Source: Bacillota bacterium | GTDB taxonomy: Bacteria > Bacillota > Sulfobacillia > JAJYWN01 | Direction: 5' to 3' | NCBI GenBank assembly: GCA_021791495.1 | Contig: JAJYWN010000067.1 | Coordinates: 1-64,000, forward strand | DNA: 64,000 nucleotides | Shown here: one piece after another, positions 47,022 to 56,322 of the stretch | How the letters are laid out: each line of letters begins with the position of its first letter | Numbering within the stretch: position 1 is the first letter of the stretch | The notes under the pieces: model-generated | Database searches by the model: none | Seen by the model: the letters and a program-made list of their open reading frames with translations, nothing else | What the model was told of the DNA's origin: nothing | Translations under genes and position numbers: made by a program

Positions 47022-48692
47022 ATGACCGCCGGGGTGCGGACGCTGGCGCTGCACGGCCTGGACGTGAACCAAGTAGTCGTGGAAGTGGACATCGCCAACG
47101 GTCTGCCTTCTTTCGATATCGTGGGTCTTCCCGATGCCTCGATCAGGGAGGCGCGCAACCGCGTCCGGGCGGCCATTCGGAACTCGGGTTTCCGTTTTCC
47201 GACCCGGCGCATTACCGTGAATCTTGCTCCGGCGGATTTGAGGAAGGAGGGCCCGGCCTTTGACTTGGCCGTCGCGGTGGCGCTGTTGGCGGCCGACGGG
47301 CAGTGCGCGGCCGGGCCCTGGGCCGATTGGGCCGTCCTGGGCGAATTGGGCCTGGATGGGTCGGTGCGGGCGGTAGCGGGTACCTTGGCCCTCGCGCGCG
47401 TCGTGCGGGCCAGACTGGGCACGCCGGGGTGGCCGGCGGGGATGGTTGTACCGCGTGGGAACCTGGAGGAGGCCATGTTGGTCGAGGGGCTGCCTCTATG
47501 CGCCGTGGATACCTTACGGGATCTGGCCGAACCGGCGCAGCGGCACGTGTTCATAGGAAAAGGCCAGCAAGGGGTGGTGGGGGAGGAAGGTGGGGGAGGG
47601 GCTGACGACGGAATAGGGGGAGTATCAGGTAGCGGACTCGGCGGGGGGCACGGAGGTGGGGACAACGGGGACGTCGGTCCGGACCTGGCCCACGTCTTGG
47701 GTCAGGAAACGGGGAAGCGCGCTCTGGAAATCGCCGCGGCCGGCGGTCACCATCTGCTTCTGAGCGGCCCGCCTGGAGGAGGAAAAACGCTCTTGGCCAG
47801 GTGCCTGCCGGGCCTGCTGCCGCCACCCACCTTCGCCGAAGCCATGGAGATCACCACCATCTACAGCGTGAGCGGCCGCTTGCCCAGCGGCACGCTGGTG
47901 CGCCGCCGGCCTTTCCGAACGCCCCACCACCACATCACCGCGGCCGGCTTGATCGGCGGTGGAAAGCCACTGCAACCCGGAGAGATCAGTTTGGCCCATC
48001 ACGGTGTTCTGTTCCTGGACGAGCTGGGCGAATACTCCCGGTCCGTCGTGGAACTGCTGCGCCAGCCCCTGGAACAAGGGGAGGTGACCTTGGCGCGGCA
48101 GGGGGCGGCGGTGACTTTCCCGGCGTCATTCACTCTCGTGACCGCCTGCAATCCTTGCCCTTGCGGGTTCTTAAATGATCCTACCCACGCATGCCGCTGC
48201 AGCGAAGCGGACATCCGTCGTTATCAGGCACGGGTGTCCGGACCGTTGTTAGACCGCATCCACCTCCGGGTGGAAGTGCCGGCGGTGGACGAAAACGCGT
48301 CTTGGGTCAAGGGAGAGGGGGAGGCTGAAGGCGGAGGGGGAGGAGCCGGGCGCGGCGGCACCAGTATCGGCTCACTGCACGGCAGCGCCGCAGTGGCGGC
48401 CCGTGTGGCCGCCGCCCGCCACCGTCAGGTTGAACGCCAGAACGGCCGTCTGAATTCGCGGCTTGGCGCCGCCGACGTGTCCCAGTTGGTGAGGGACATG
48501 GCACGCGGAAGCGGCGGGTCCAGGCTGCTCGAAGATCTGGAGGGGCGCCGGGGCCTCTCGTTTCGCGGCAGGGAGAGCCTGCTGAAGGTGGCGCGCACCA
48601 TCGCCGATCTGGCCGGCGGCGACGATATCAGAGAAGAGCACATATTAGAAGCTTTCACCTATCGTACCGAAAGAACCCTGGGCAAGACATGA
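47022..48692 (+). CDS. ComM/YifB family Mg-chelatase-like ATPase
   Basis: GLPSFDIVGLPDASIREARNRVRAAIRNSGFRFP, SGPPGGGKTLLARCLPGLLPP, FRTPHHHITAAGLIGGG, CNPCPCGF; ATG 47022. Confidence 0.95.
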   Translation: MTAGVRTLALHGLDVNQVVVEVDIANGLPSFDIVGLPDASIREARNRVRAAIRNSGFRFPTRRITVNLAPADLRKEGPAFDLAVAVALLAADGQCAAGPWADWAVLGELGLDGSVRAVAGTLALARVVRARLGTPGWPAGMVVPRGNLEEAMLVEGLPLCAVDTLRDLAEPAQRHVFIGKGQQGVVGEEGGGGADDGIGGVSGSGLGGGHGGGDNGDVGPDLAHVLGQETGKRALEIAAAGGHHLLLSGPPGGGKTLLARCLPGLLPPPTFAEAMEITTIYSVSGRLPSGTLVRRRPFRTPHHHITAAGLIGGGKPLQPGEISLAHHGVLFLDELGEYSRSVVELLRQPLEQGEVTLARQGAAVTFPASFTLVTACNPCPCGFLNDPTHACRCSEADIRRYQARVSGPLLDRIHLRVEVPAVDENASWVKGEGEAEGGGGGAGRGGTSIGSLHGSAAVAARVAAARHRQVERQNGRLNSRLGAADVSQLVRDMARGSGGSRLLEDLEGRRGLSFRGRESLLKVARTIADLAGGDDIREEHILEAFTYRTERTLGKT

Positions 48693-48808
48693 GGCTCCCC
48701 ACAGAGTGAAGATCCCGCGTGGTGGACGCACGCGGGAATACCGCTCACGAAAAATGGGAGGTCCCGGAGGTACGGGTTCACCGTCGCTAGAAGCCTTGTG
48801 ACGGCAGG

Positions 48809-49165
48809 TTGTCGAAACGTGTCGGAGGTGGGGCCTTGAACAGCCTGGTGGAAAGAGTGGTGGCCTTCCGGAATGAGCGGAACTGGGGGCAGTACCATAA
48901 CCCCAAGGACTTAGCGCTGGCGCTCAGCGTCGAGGCGGCCGAGCTGTTGGAGAATTTCCAGTGGAAGAGCAGCGACGAAGCCGTCAGGGAAAAGAGGGTC
49001 GCCATCGAAGATGAGTTGGGGGATGTTCTAATTTACGCGCTTTTCCTGTGTCACGCCATGGGGATAGACCCTGCGGACGCGGTCCTGAACAAGTTGGACA
49101 AGAATGCCGTCAAATACCCGGTAGAGAAAGCCTACGGTTCTAACAAGAAGTATACAGAGTTCTAA
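48809..49165 (+). CDS. MazG-like nucleotide pyrophosphohydrolase
   Basis: NERNWGQYHNPKDLALALSVEAAELLENFQW, EDELGDVLIYAL (EExxE/ExxD pattern); a better start may be TTG 48836. Confidence 0.88.
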   Translation: MSKRVGGGALNSLVERVVAFRNERNWGQYHNPKDLALALSVEAAELLENFQWKSSDEAVREKRVAIEDELGDVLIYALFLCHAMGIDPADAVLNKLDKNAVKYPVEKAYGSNKKYTEF

Positions 49166-49198
49166 ACCGAGTTCTAAAGCAGAGGACATGATACTTTT

Positions 49199-51010
49199 AT
49201 GGACCAAGAGATCCATCAGGGTAGCAGAGATAGGAATGGCCGCGTCGGGAATGCCTCCCGCGCTGGGCGCCGCCGGCTCCGTGCCATCATGGCCGGTCTG
49301 GTCATCCTTGTGGCGGCTTCCGGTGCCCTTCTGTGGGCATCGTTCCATCGTTACCCAGTCGCTTCCGGGCAACTAACAGCCGGATACGAGGAACCCATCG
49401 CCAGCTTGGACCCCATCCGGCTGGAAGGAGTGTCTCCCGGGGCCAACGTAGCCGTCTCGTCGCTGATCTTCGAGACGCTTGTGGTCAAGGGCGTGAACGG
49501 CGAGATCCTCCCCGGTTTGGCCGAGACCTGGCGGGTCTCTCCGGACGGGCGCGAGATCCGCTTCCGCCTGGCCGCCGGACGGCGGTTCTCGGATGGCACC
49601 CCCGTTGATGCCGCGGCGGTCAAGGCTTCGCTTCAGCGCCTTCCGACCTCTTCCTCGGCCGGCCAGGGAGGGACTGGCGCGGGCGGAACGGGCGCCGCCG
49701 GAAAGAGCGGGGCGGGTATGGCCGCGGCTCCCAACACCGAGACTCCATCGCCAGTGACCGTGGGTCTCGGCCCGCTGACCGACATCGTGGTGGAGAAGCC
49801 GCGCCAGTTTGTTCTAAGGTTCTCCGAACCTTACCCGGCAGTGTGGTCCGTCCTGGCCGGCCCAGGGGCGGCCATCGTTCGCCCGAGCCCCGGCGAAGTG
49901 GCCGGCCTGGCCGGTTCCGGCCCCTACCGGCTTGAGAAATGGGACAGCGACGGGACTATCACCCTTGCCGCCAAGTCCACGCCGCCCCGTGGCTTCGTCT
50001 CGGCCTTCATCGGCCAGGGGCCGTCCGCCTCCGCCTCGGCTTCGGCCCCGGTCACCCCCACCTCAGGCCCCGCCCGGTACTGGCGCGCCCTCACCGGACG
50101 CGGGTCCGGCCGGCCGGCCAAAGTGGTCTTCCAGCGTTTCGCCGACGCCCAGGCTCTGGAAGCGGCGCTGCGGAAGGCCTCCATCGCCTTGTCCTACCCG
50201 GCTGCCGGAGACGAACCGTCTCCCGGCGCCGCCTCGGCTACATCCTTCCTTCGGTCCAGCGATGAGCTGTTCTATCTGGGTTTCAACGTGGCGTCCGGCC
50301 TCTTCCACGACCCGGCGCCGCGTCAGGCCGCCGCGTCGGCCGTCAACCGCGCCTCCTTGGTGAAGACGGTCTTCCCGGGCCGCGCCGTCCCCAGCGACCA
50401 CCTCTGGCCGGACTTGTCCCAGTCGTCTGGAACGCCGGGGCCGGGGGCCGGTCAGCGCAGCTTCTATAGAGAGGACCCGGCGGCGGCCAAACAGCTTCTG
50501 AACGGGAAGACGCCCCTGGACGTCGAGATCCTTACGGTCCGGTCCCGGGATGCCTTGAATCTGGCAAAGGCGGTGGCGGCGCAGCTTGACGCCGCGGGGT
50601 TCCGCGCCAAGTTCACCGCCCTTGACGGCGCGACCCTCTTCCGGCGCTTGGAGGCGGGACAGTTTCAGGCCTTCGTGCTGTCCTTCCAATGGCCGGACCC
50701 AGGCATCCTCTACGACTTGCTGCATTCCTCCCGAACGGGCCAGACCAACCGCACCGGCTACGCCAACCCTCAGGCCGACGCACAGTTAGACGCGCTGGTG
50801 ACCAAGGTGGACCCCGCCGCCCGCCGCCGGGCGCTGCTCGGCGTTGAGTCGGTGGTGTTGAAGGACGCCCCCTGGGTCCCTCTGGTGGCCTTGGAGCGGT
50901 CCATCGTCACGGGCGCCACGCCCACCTGGACCGACCTGGCCTTCGGGGCCCACGGCGAGCTTTGGCTGGACCTGTCCCGGCCGGCAGAGGCATCTCCGTC
51001 CGCGCGCTGA
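49199..51010 (+). CDS. Extracellular solute-binding protein family 5 (peptide/nickel ABC transporter type), orphan
   Basis: N-terminal TM anchor, SLDPIRLEGVSPGANVAVSSLIFETLV...GLAETWRVSPDGREIRFRLAAGRRFSDGTPVDAAAVKASLQRL; no permease or ATPase gene in the window. Confidence 0.85.
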   Translation: MDQEIHQGSRDRNGRVGNASRAGRRRLRAIMAGLVILVAASGALLWASFHRYPVASGQLTAGYEEPIASLDPIRLEGVSPGANVAVSSLIFETLVVKGVNGEILPGLAETWRVSPDGREIRFRLAAGRRFSDGTPVDAAAVKASLQRLPTSSSAGQGGTGAGGTGAAGKSGAGMAAAPNTETPSPVTVGLGPLTDIVVEKPRQFVLRFSEPYPAVWSVLAGPGAAIVRPSPGEVAGLAGSGPYRLEKWDSDGTITLAAKSTPPRGFVSAFIGQGPSASASASAPVTPTSGPARYWRALTGRGSGRPAKVVFQRFADAQALEAALRKASIALSYPAAGDEPSPGAASATSFLRSSDELFYLGFNVASGLFHDPAPRQAAASAVNRASLVKTVFPGRAVPSDHLWPDLSQSSGTPGPGAGQRSFYREDPAAAKQLLNGKTPLDVEILTVRSRDALNLAKAVAAQLDAAGFRAKFTALDGATLFRRLEAGQFQAFVLSFQWPDPGILYDLLHSSRTGQTNRTGYANPQADAQLDALVTKVDPAARRRALLGVESVVLKDAPWVPLVALERSIVTGATPTWTDLAFGAHGELWLDLSRPAEASPSAR

Positions 51011-51091
51011 TGATTCTGGTCGCAGAAGGCCCGAATTAACTGAAACTTTACCTTCCGGTAGGCGTAATAACGCCCAGGAACAGGAAAGACA

Positions 51092-52981
51092 GTGTTTTGC
51101 GGGAGGGATGCGCCGTTGGCACAATACGAGCGGATCGTGGCTACGGACGTCGGTAGCACGACCACGAAAGCCATCCTCATTGAACGGCGGGGCAGGGAAT
51201 ACCGCCTGACGGCCCGGGCGGAGGCGCCCACGACCGTCGAAGCGCCCCATGAGGATGTCATGATCGGCGTCCGGAACGCCTTTCGCCAGCTTGAGCAGGA
51301 GTCCCACCGGAAGTTCCTGAATGATGGGGGCGACCTGATCACCCCGTCCCAAGGGGAGGACGGCGCCGACATCTACGTTTCGTCTTCCAGCGCCGGCGGG
51401 GGCCTGCAAATGGCCGTGGCCGGCCTCATCAAGACCATGACGGCCGAAAGCGCTCACCGCACCGCTCTCGGCGCCGGGGCCATCGTCGCGGACGTTATTT
51501 CGTTGGACGACGCGAGGCAGGTGGTGGAGCGCATCCGCCGTCTGAAGGAACTTCGCCCCGACATGATCCTCCTGTCCGGTGGCACCGACGAGGGCCAGAT
51601 CAGCCACGTCGCTTCCCTGGCCGAATACATCGCCGCTTCGAGCCCCAAGCCGCGTTTGGGGGGCGACTACCGTGTCCCCGTCATCTACGCCGGGAACATC
51701 AAGGCCCGCGACTACGTCACGGAGACCTTGACCGAGGCCAACATGGAAGTCCATGTGGTGGATAACATCCGGCCCACCCTCGATAAGGAAGTCTTGGGCC
51801 CGGCCCGCGCCGAAATCCACCGCCTTTTCCTCGAACACGTCATGGCCCGCGCTCCCGGCTACCAACGCCTGGTGCAGTGGACGGCCGGCCACATCCAACC
51901 CACCCCCATGGCTGTAGGCAAGATGATGCTTCTCCTGGCCCAGCGCCGCAAGGTCAATATCCTGGGCGTAGACATCGGGGGCGCCACCACCGACGTATTC
52001 TCGGTGATGGACGGGGTCTTTAACCGCACCGTTTCCGCGAACCTGGGCATGAGCTATAGCCTGTCGAATGTGTTTGTGGAGGCCGGCGCCAGCCAGATCA
52101 GCCGTTGGGTCCCCTTCGAACTGACGGAAGGGGAAATGCGGAACTGGCACTCGAACAAGATGATCCGGCCGACCACCCTTCCGCAGACCGGAGAGGACCT
52201 TGTCCTGGAGCATGCTTTCGCCCGCGAGGCGATGCGACTCTCACTGGTTCACCATAAGACGTTGGCTCGTGGGCTGAAGGGCGTCCGGCAGGAGCGAGAT
52301 ATCGGCGATGTGTTCAACCAGACCGGCACCGGCGAGACCCTCATCGCCATGAACAAGGTGAACATGATCATCGGCAGCGGCGGAGTGGTAAGTAACGCCC
52401 CGCGGCGGGCGCAGGCCGCTCTCTTACTGGTCGACTCGTTCCAGCCGGAAGGACTCTGCCGCCTTTATGTGGATAGCATCTTCATGATGCCGCACCTGGG
52501 CGTGCTTTCGGAAGTGGACCCCGAAATCGCCCTGGAGGTTTTCGAAAAGGACTGCCTGGTACCACTGGGCGCCTGCGTCTCTCCAACGGGCAAGCCCGGC
52601 CCCGGCGGGTTCCTAGGAGCAGTGAACCTCATCCTGCCGGATGGACGGGCGGTGGAGGAACATCTGATCGCCGGTCAGCTGAAAGTCATCCCCTTGCCGG
52701 CGGGCCAGACCGCGCGGATCGTGGTCTCCCCGGTCCGTGGGGTGAACGTCGGGGCCGGTCCCGGCCGGCGTCTGGAAAGCCTGGTGGAAGGGGGAGAGGT
52801 CGGCGTAATCCTTGATGGCCGTGGCCGGCCCATCGAGTTCCCCGCCGACGCCGGTGCCAGACTGGCGAGGGTGGTCTCCTGGGGGCGGGAGTCGCGCGCC
52901 TACGGTAACGGGGACGAACTGTCCGGTGAGGGTGCGAACCAAGGCGAAACGGGCCGGAGTCTTACGGCGGGGGTGAACTGA
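51092..52981 (+). CDS. GlmL/MutL-family ASKHA ATPase (glutamate mutase L-like)
   Basis: ATDVGSTTTKAILIE, VSSSSAGGGLQMAVAGL, ILLSGGTDEGQ, ILGVDIGGATTDVFSVMDG, IIGSGGVVSNAP. Confidence 0.88.
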   Translation: MFCGRDAPLAQYERIVATDVGSTTTKAILIERRGREYRLTARAEAPTTVEAPHEDVMIGVRNAFRQLEQESHRKFLNDGGDLITPSQGEDGADIYVSSSSAGGGLQMAVAGLIKTMTAESAHRTALGAGAIVADVISLDDARQVVERIRRLKELRPDMILLSGGTDEGQISHVASLAEYIAASSPKPRLGGDYRVPVIYAGNIKARDYVTETLTEANMEVHVVDNIRPTLDKEVLGPARAEIHRLFLEHVMARAPGYQRLVQWTAGHIQPTPMAVGKMMLLLAQRRKVNILGVDIGGATTDVFSVMDGVFNRTVSANLGMSYSLSNVFVEAGASQISRWVPFELTEGEMRNWHSNKMIRPTTLPQTGEDLVLEHAFAREAMRLSLVHHKTLARGLKGVRQERDIGDVFNQTGTGETLIAMNKVNMIIGSGGVVSNAPRRAQAALLLVDSFQPEGLCRLYVDSIFMMPHLGVLSEVDPEIALEVFEKDCLVPLGACVSPTGKPGPGGFLGAVNLILPDGRAVEEHLIAGQLKVIPLPAGQTARIVVSPVRGVNVGAGPGRRLESLVEGGEVGVILDGRGRPIEFPADAGARLARVVSWGRESRAYGNGDELSGEGANQGETGRSLTAGVN

Positions 52982-52982
52982 A

Positions 52983-54419
52983 ATGGCAATGCCGGCGGAA
53001 ACCCACGTTCTAGAGCGGACCACCATTCGGAAGGAGCGGCTTCTGGCCCTCCCCGGCGATGTTCTGGTGACGCCCGGTCAACGAGTGGACCCCGATACCG
53101 TCATCGCGAAGGCGGAGGAACTACCGGGAGAGCCATACGTCATCGATTTGAAGGCGGAGCTGCGTACCTCTCTGACCCCGGAAATGGTGGACCGCACCGT
53201 CGTGGTGAAGGTGGGGGACAAGGTCAGTGGCGGCGACACTCTGGCGCGGTATACCCGGGGCTTCCTGGGGGAAGTGTTGGTGGTGCGCTGTCCGGTGAAC
53301 GGTACGGTCGAGTTCATCTCGCGATCGTCGGCCCGCATCTTGATTAGAGAAGACCCCCGTTCGGCCGAACCGGTCCATATCGTGTCGGTAGCCAAGGAAC
53401 TGGACATCTGGGCCGCGAGCCTGCGGATGTACATGCGGTTCAAGGAAGGCGACGAGGTCAAGCAGGGGATGGCCCTGGCGGCCGCTCCAGGCGGCGTCGC
53501 CTCGATGATCTACTCCTACTCCCCTGTGAGCGGTATCATCGAGAAGGTATGCACGAAAACGGGGACCGTCACCATCGTCCGCCCCATCAAGGCGACGGTG
53601 GTCGATGCCTATATGCCGGGCGTGGTGGCGGAGATCGTGGCCGACCGCGGCGCGGTAGTGGAGACCGCCGGCTCGGTGGTGCAGGGCGTCTTTGGTATCG
53701 GTTTTGAGAACTACGGAACCTTGAAGGTGCTGGCCACCAATCCGGCGGACGAGATCGGGGCGGACCGCGTGCCGGACAACTGCAACGGTCTGGTCTTGGT
53801 AGCCGGGGCGCACATAAGTTACGAAGCTTTGCGGAAAGCCCTGGACGGCGGGGCTACCGGCATCATCAGCGGCGGCGCCGACAGCGGCGATCTGGTGAAA
53901 CTCACCGGACAGGAGATCGGCGTCGGCATTACCGGCCAGGAAGATATCCCGATCACGGTTGTCCTGACGGAGGGATTCGGCCACATGGCCATGGCCCGGA
54001 GGATTTTCGATCTCCTGGCGCGGGCCGACGGCCGGAAGGTATCTTTGAACGGTTCGACGCAGGTAAGGGCGGGCGTCATCCGTCCTGAGGTTGTCGTCCC
54101 CGAACCGCAACCGGCGGGGGAGACGGAGCAGGGGATTCCGGCCACCAGTACCAAAACCGACGGGGCGCCGGCGTCCGGGTCCGGCGAAAAGCCCGTGGTG
54201 GCGTTGAACGAGGCCTATGTCGGATCTCGGGTGCGTGTGGTCGCCAAGCCCTATTTCGGGCTGTGGGGCCAGGTCGAGGGTCTGCCTGGCGGCAGACAAC
54301 GCGTCGAAAGTGAAATCCAGGTCCGCACGGCGCAGGTACGTTTGGATGACGGCCGGCTGGTGACTGTTCCTGACGCGAACCTGGAAATCCACAGGGAAGA
54401 CGGCGGCATTTTGCACTGA
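52983..54419 (+). CDS. Uncharacterised protein with barrel-sandwich/KOW-like segments, paired with GlmL-like gene
   Basis: 478 aa ORF 2 nt after the GlmL-like stop; LPGDVLVTPGQRVDPDTVIA, VVKVGDKVSGGDTLARYTRGFLGEVLVVRCPVNGTV, C-terminal VVAKPYFGLWGQVEGLPG (KOW-like). Confidence 0.75.
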   Translation: MAMPAETHVLERTTIRKERLLALPGDVLVTPGQRVDPDTVIAKAEELPGEPYVIDLKAELRTSLTPEMVDRTVVVKVGDKVSGGDTLARYTRGFLGEVLVVRCPVNGTVEFISRSSARILIREDPRSAEPVHIVSVAKELDIWAASLRMYMRFKEGDEVKQGMALAAAPGGVASMIYSYSPVSGIIEKVCTKTGTVTIVRPIKATVVDAYMPGVVAEIVADRGAVVETAGSVVQGVFGIGFENYGTLKVLATNPADEIGADRVPDNCNGLVLVAGAHISYEALRKALDGGATGIISGGADSGDLVKLTGQEIGVGITGQEDIPITVVLTEGFGHMAMARRIFDLLARADGRKVSLNGSTQVRAGVIRPEVVVPEPQPAGETEQGIPATSTKTDGAPASGSGEKPVVALNEAYVGSRVRVVAKPYFGLWGQVEGLPGGRQRVESEIQVRTAQVRLDDGRLVTVPDANLEIHREDGGILH

Positions 54420-54425
54420 CCAAGG

Positions 54426-54455
54426 TTGACGCTTCTTTCGCGGGCATGGTAAAAT
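54426..54455 (+). promoter_or_regulatory. Candidate sigma-A promoter of rpmB
   Basis: TTGACG-N18-TAAAAT. Confidence 0.6.
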
Positions 54456-54567
54456 GTCGATGTTCTGGCTGGGCTTAAGGATTTGGCGGCCTCTGGGCCG
54501 CGCGGTCCGGGCAGAAAATGGGCACCGTCTATAAGGATATAGGTGGTGCGAGAAAGAGGGAAACACC

Positions 54568-54801
54568 ATGGCCAGTGTGTGCGAAATCTGCGGAAAAGGT
54601 CCTATGCAGGGCGTGAAATATACGCGGCGCGGCGCGGCCAAGAGACGCGGCGGCGCCGGCCAGAAGGTCACCGGGAAGAACAAGCGTGTCCTCCTGCCGA
54701 ACTTGCAGAGGGTACGGGTGGTCGTGGGCGGGACGCCCCGACGGCTATATGTATGCACCTCATGCCTGAAGGCGGGGAAGATCGCCAAGTTGGCACGGTA
54801 A
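54568..54801 (+). CDS. rpmB: 50S ribosomal protein L28 (zinc-binding type)
   Basis: MASVCEICGKGPMQGVKYTRRGAAKRRGGAGQKVTGKNKRVLLPNLQRV...YVCTSCLKAGKI. Confidence 0.96.
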   Translation: MASVCEICGKGPMQGVKYTRRGAAKRRGGAGQKVTGKNKRVLLPNLQRVRVVVGGTPRRLYVCTSCLKAGKIAKLAR

Positions 54802-54840
54802 GGACCGGCCGGTCCGCTTTCTAGATCGCCCGACGTTTGG

Positions 54841-54872
54841 AACCCGGGGAGTGCTCCCCGGGTTTCTGTTTT
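54841..54872 (+). terminator. Rho-independent terminator after rpmB
   Basis: AACCCGGGGA-GTGC-TCCCCGGGTT-TCTGTTTT. Confidence 0.9.
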
Positions 54873-54994
54873 GTCCCCGTCCCTGTTTCGGCTGTCGACG
54901 ACGTCATTTCGTGTTTCCAGTGGAAGGATTAGCCCAAAAGAGCCCAAAGAGCCTTCGGTAATCGGGAGAACAAAAAGGAACGGGGAGACCCCCC

Positions 54995-56233
54995 ATGGCA
55001 CCCCATTTCCTGGAACCATGCCCGGCCGCCGGCCCCTCGGAGCTTTCTCCAGCGCCGCCCTCCGCGGCGGCCGCCGCCTTGCAGCCCCTTTGGTCGCCCC
55101 CAGAGCGCGAGGCGGCCCTGGCGCTGTCATCCATCCCCGGCATCGGCCCGGCCCGCTTTTGGGCTCTGGTGGGAGCCTTCGGCACCCCTGCCGGTGCCTT
55201 GCGAGCCCCTCCGATGGAATGGCACGCCGTTCTGGCCGCGGCCTCCACTACCGGTGGCGGTGACGTCCCACCGGCGGCGACTCGCCACTTGGTCGACCTG
55301 GAGAGAATCCTGGCTGACTCTTGCCGCTCCGGCACGGGCTACTTGGTCGCGGGAGACCCCGCCTACCCACCTTTCCTTTTCCAGGTCCCTCATCCACCCC
55401 CCGTCCTTTATGTGATGGGTGACCCCGCCTGCTTGAGCCGCCCCTCCGTGGCGGTCGTTGGGACCCGGCGTGCCAGCCCCTACGGCTTGGGGGTGGCCCG
55501 CTTTCTGTCGCGTGATCTGGCGGGGGCGGGGCTGGCCATCGTTAGCGGGCTGGCTCGTGGCATCGATACGGCAGCCCACCGGGGGTCCTTGGACGTCGGC
55601 GGCCAGACTGTGGCGGTCGTGGCCTCGGGACCGGACGTCACCTACCCGCCGGAGAACCGGAATCTGCGAGCGGAAATACTGGAGAAGGGCGGAGCGGTGG
55701 TCAGCCTGGACCCGCCGGGCACGCCGCCCGACGCCTATCGCTTTCCGGCGCGAAACCGGGTCATCAGCGGCTTGTCATTGGGTGTGGTGGTGGTCGAAGC
55801 TCCGGCTCGGAGCGGCGCCCTCTTGACGGCGCGGCACGCCTTGGAACAGAATAGGGAGGTTATGGCAGTCCCCGGCATGGCCGGCGCCCGGACGGCAGAG
55901 GGGTGTCACGCCTTGATACGCGAGGGGGCGACTCTGGTGACCAGCGCCGGGGAAGTCCTCGCGGCCCTTCCCGATTGGTCGGGGGGAGGCGTGGACCCCG
56001 GGTGCGTGGCGGGCGCACCGGGGGCGTGGCAGCCGCCGGCGGCCGAGCGGCCCGTGTTGGCCGCCTTGGCCGACGGTCCGCTTCACCCCGACCAGTTGGT
56101 CCGCCGGACCGGACTGCCACCGCGCGTGGTGGCCGGCGTTCTGGCCCGCTGGGAACTGGACGGAAGGGTTATGCGCCTCAGTGACGGACGATACTGCTGG
56201 TGGCGGGCCACGCATAGAGGTTTGAAGTCTTAA
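54995..56233 (+). CDS. dprA: DNA processing protein DprA
   Basis: VAVVGTRRASPYGLGVARFLSRDLAGAGLAIVSGLARGIDTAAHRGSL, FPARNRVISGLSLGVVVVEA. Confidence 0.95.
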   Translation: MAPHFLEPCPAAGPSELSPAPPSAAAAALQPLWSPPEREAALALSSIPGIGPARFWALVGAFGTPAGALRAPPMEWHAVLAAASTTGGGDVPPAATRHLVDLERILADSCRSGTGYLVAGDPAYPPFLFQVPHPPPVLYVMGDPACLSRPSVAVVGTRRASPYGLGVARFLSRDLAGAGLAIVSGLARGIDTAAHRGSLDVGGQTVAVVASGPDVTYPPENRNLRAEILEKGGAVVSLDPPGTPPDAYRFPARNRVISGLSLGVVVVEAPARSGALLTARHALEQNREVMAVPGMAGARTAEGCHALIREGATLVTSAGEVLAALPDWSGGGVDPGCVAGAPGAWQPPAAERPVLAALADGPLHPDQLVRRTGLPPRVVAGVLARWELDGRVMRLSDGRYCWWRATHRGLKS

Positions 56234-56322
56234 AGGTCCGCGCGCTGGACAATACCAATAGTGTAAGGAGAAACGCTCACCAGTCGAGTCAAGGGAAGAC
56301 ATGATGCTTCGGAGGTGCCCTA

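Noticed and set aside
50786-52213. 475-aa minus-strand ORF opposite the GlmL-like gene
   Set aside because: Shadow ORF; the plus strand carries clear ASKHA phosphate motifs.
53121-55130. 669-aa minus-strand ORF opposite the GlmL partner, rpmB and dprA
   Set aside because: Runs antisense across three well-supported genes; His/Arg/Gly/Pro-rich composition is the usual shadow ORF of a high-GC genome, with no motif or RBS.
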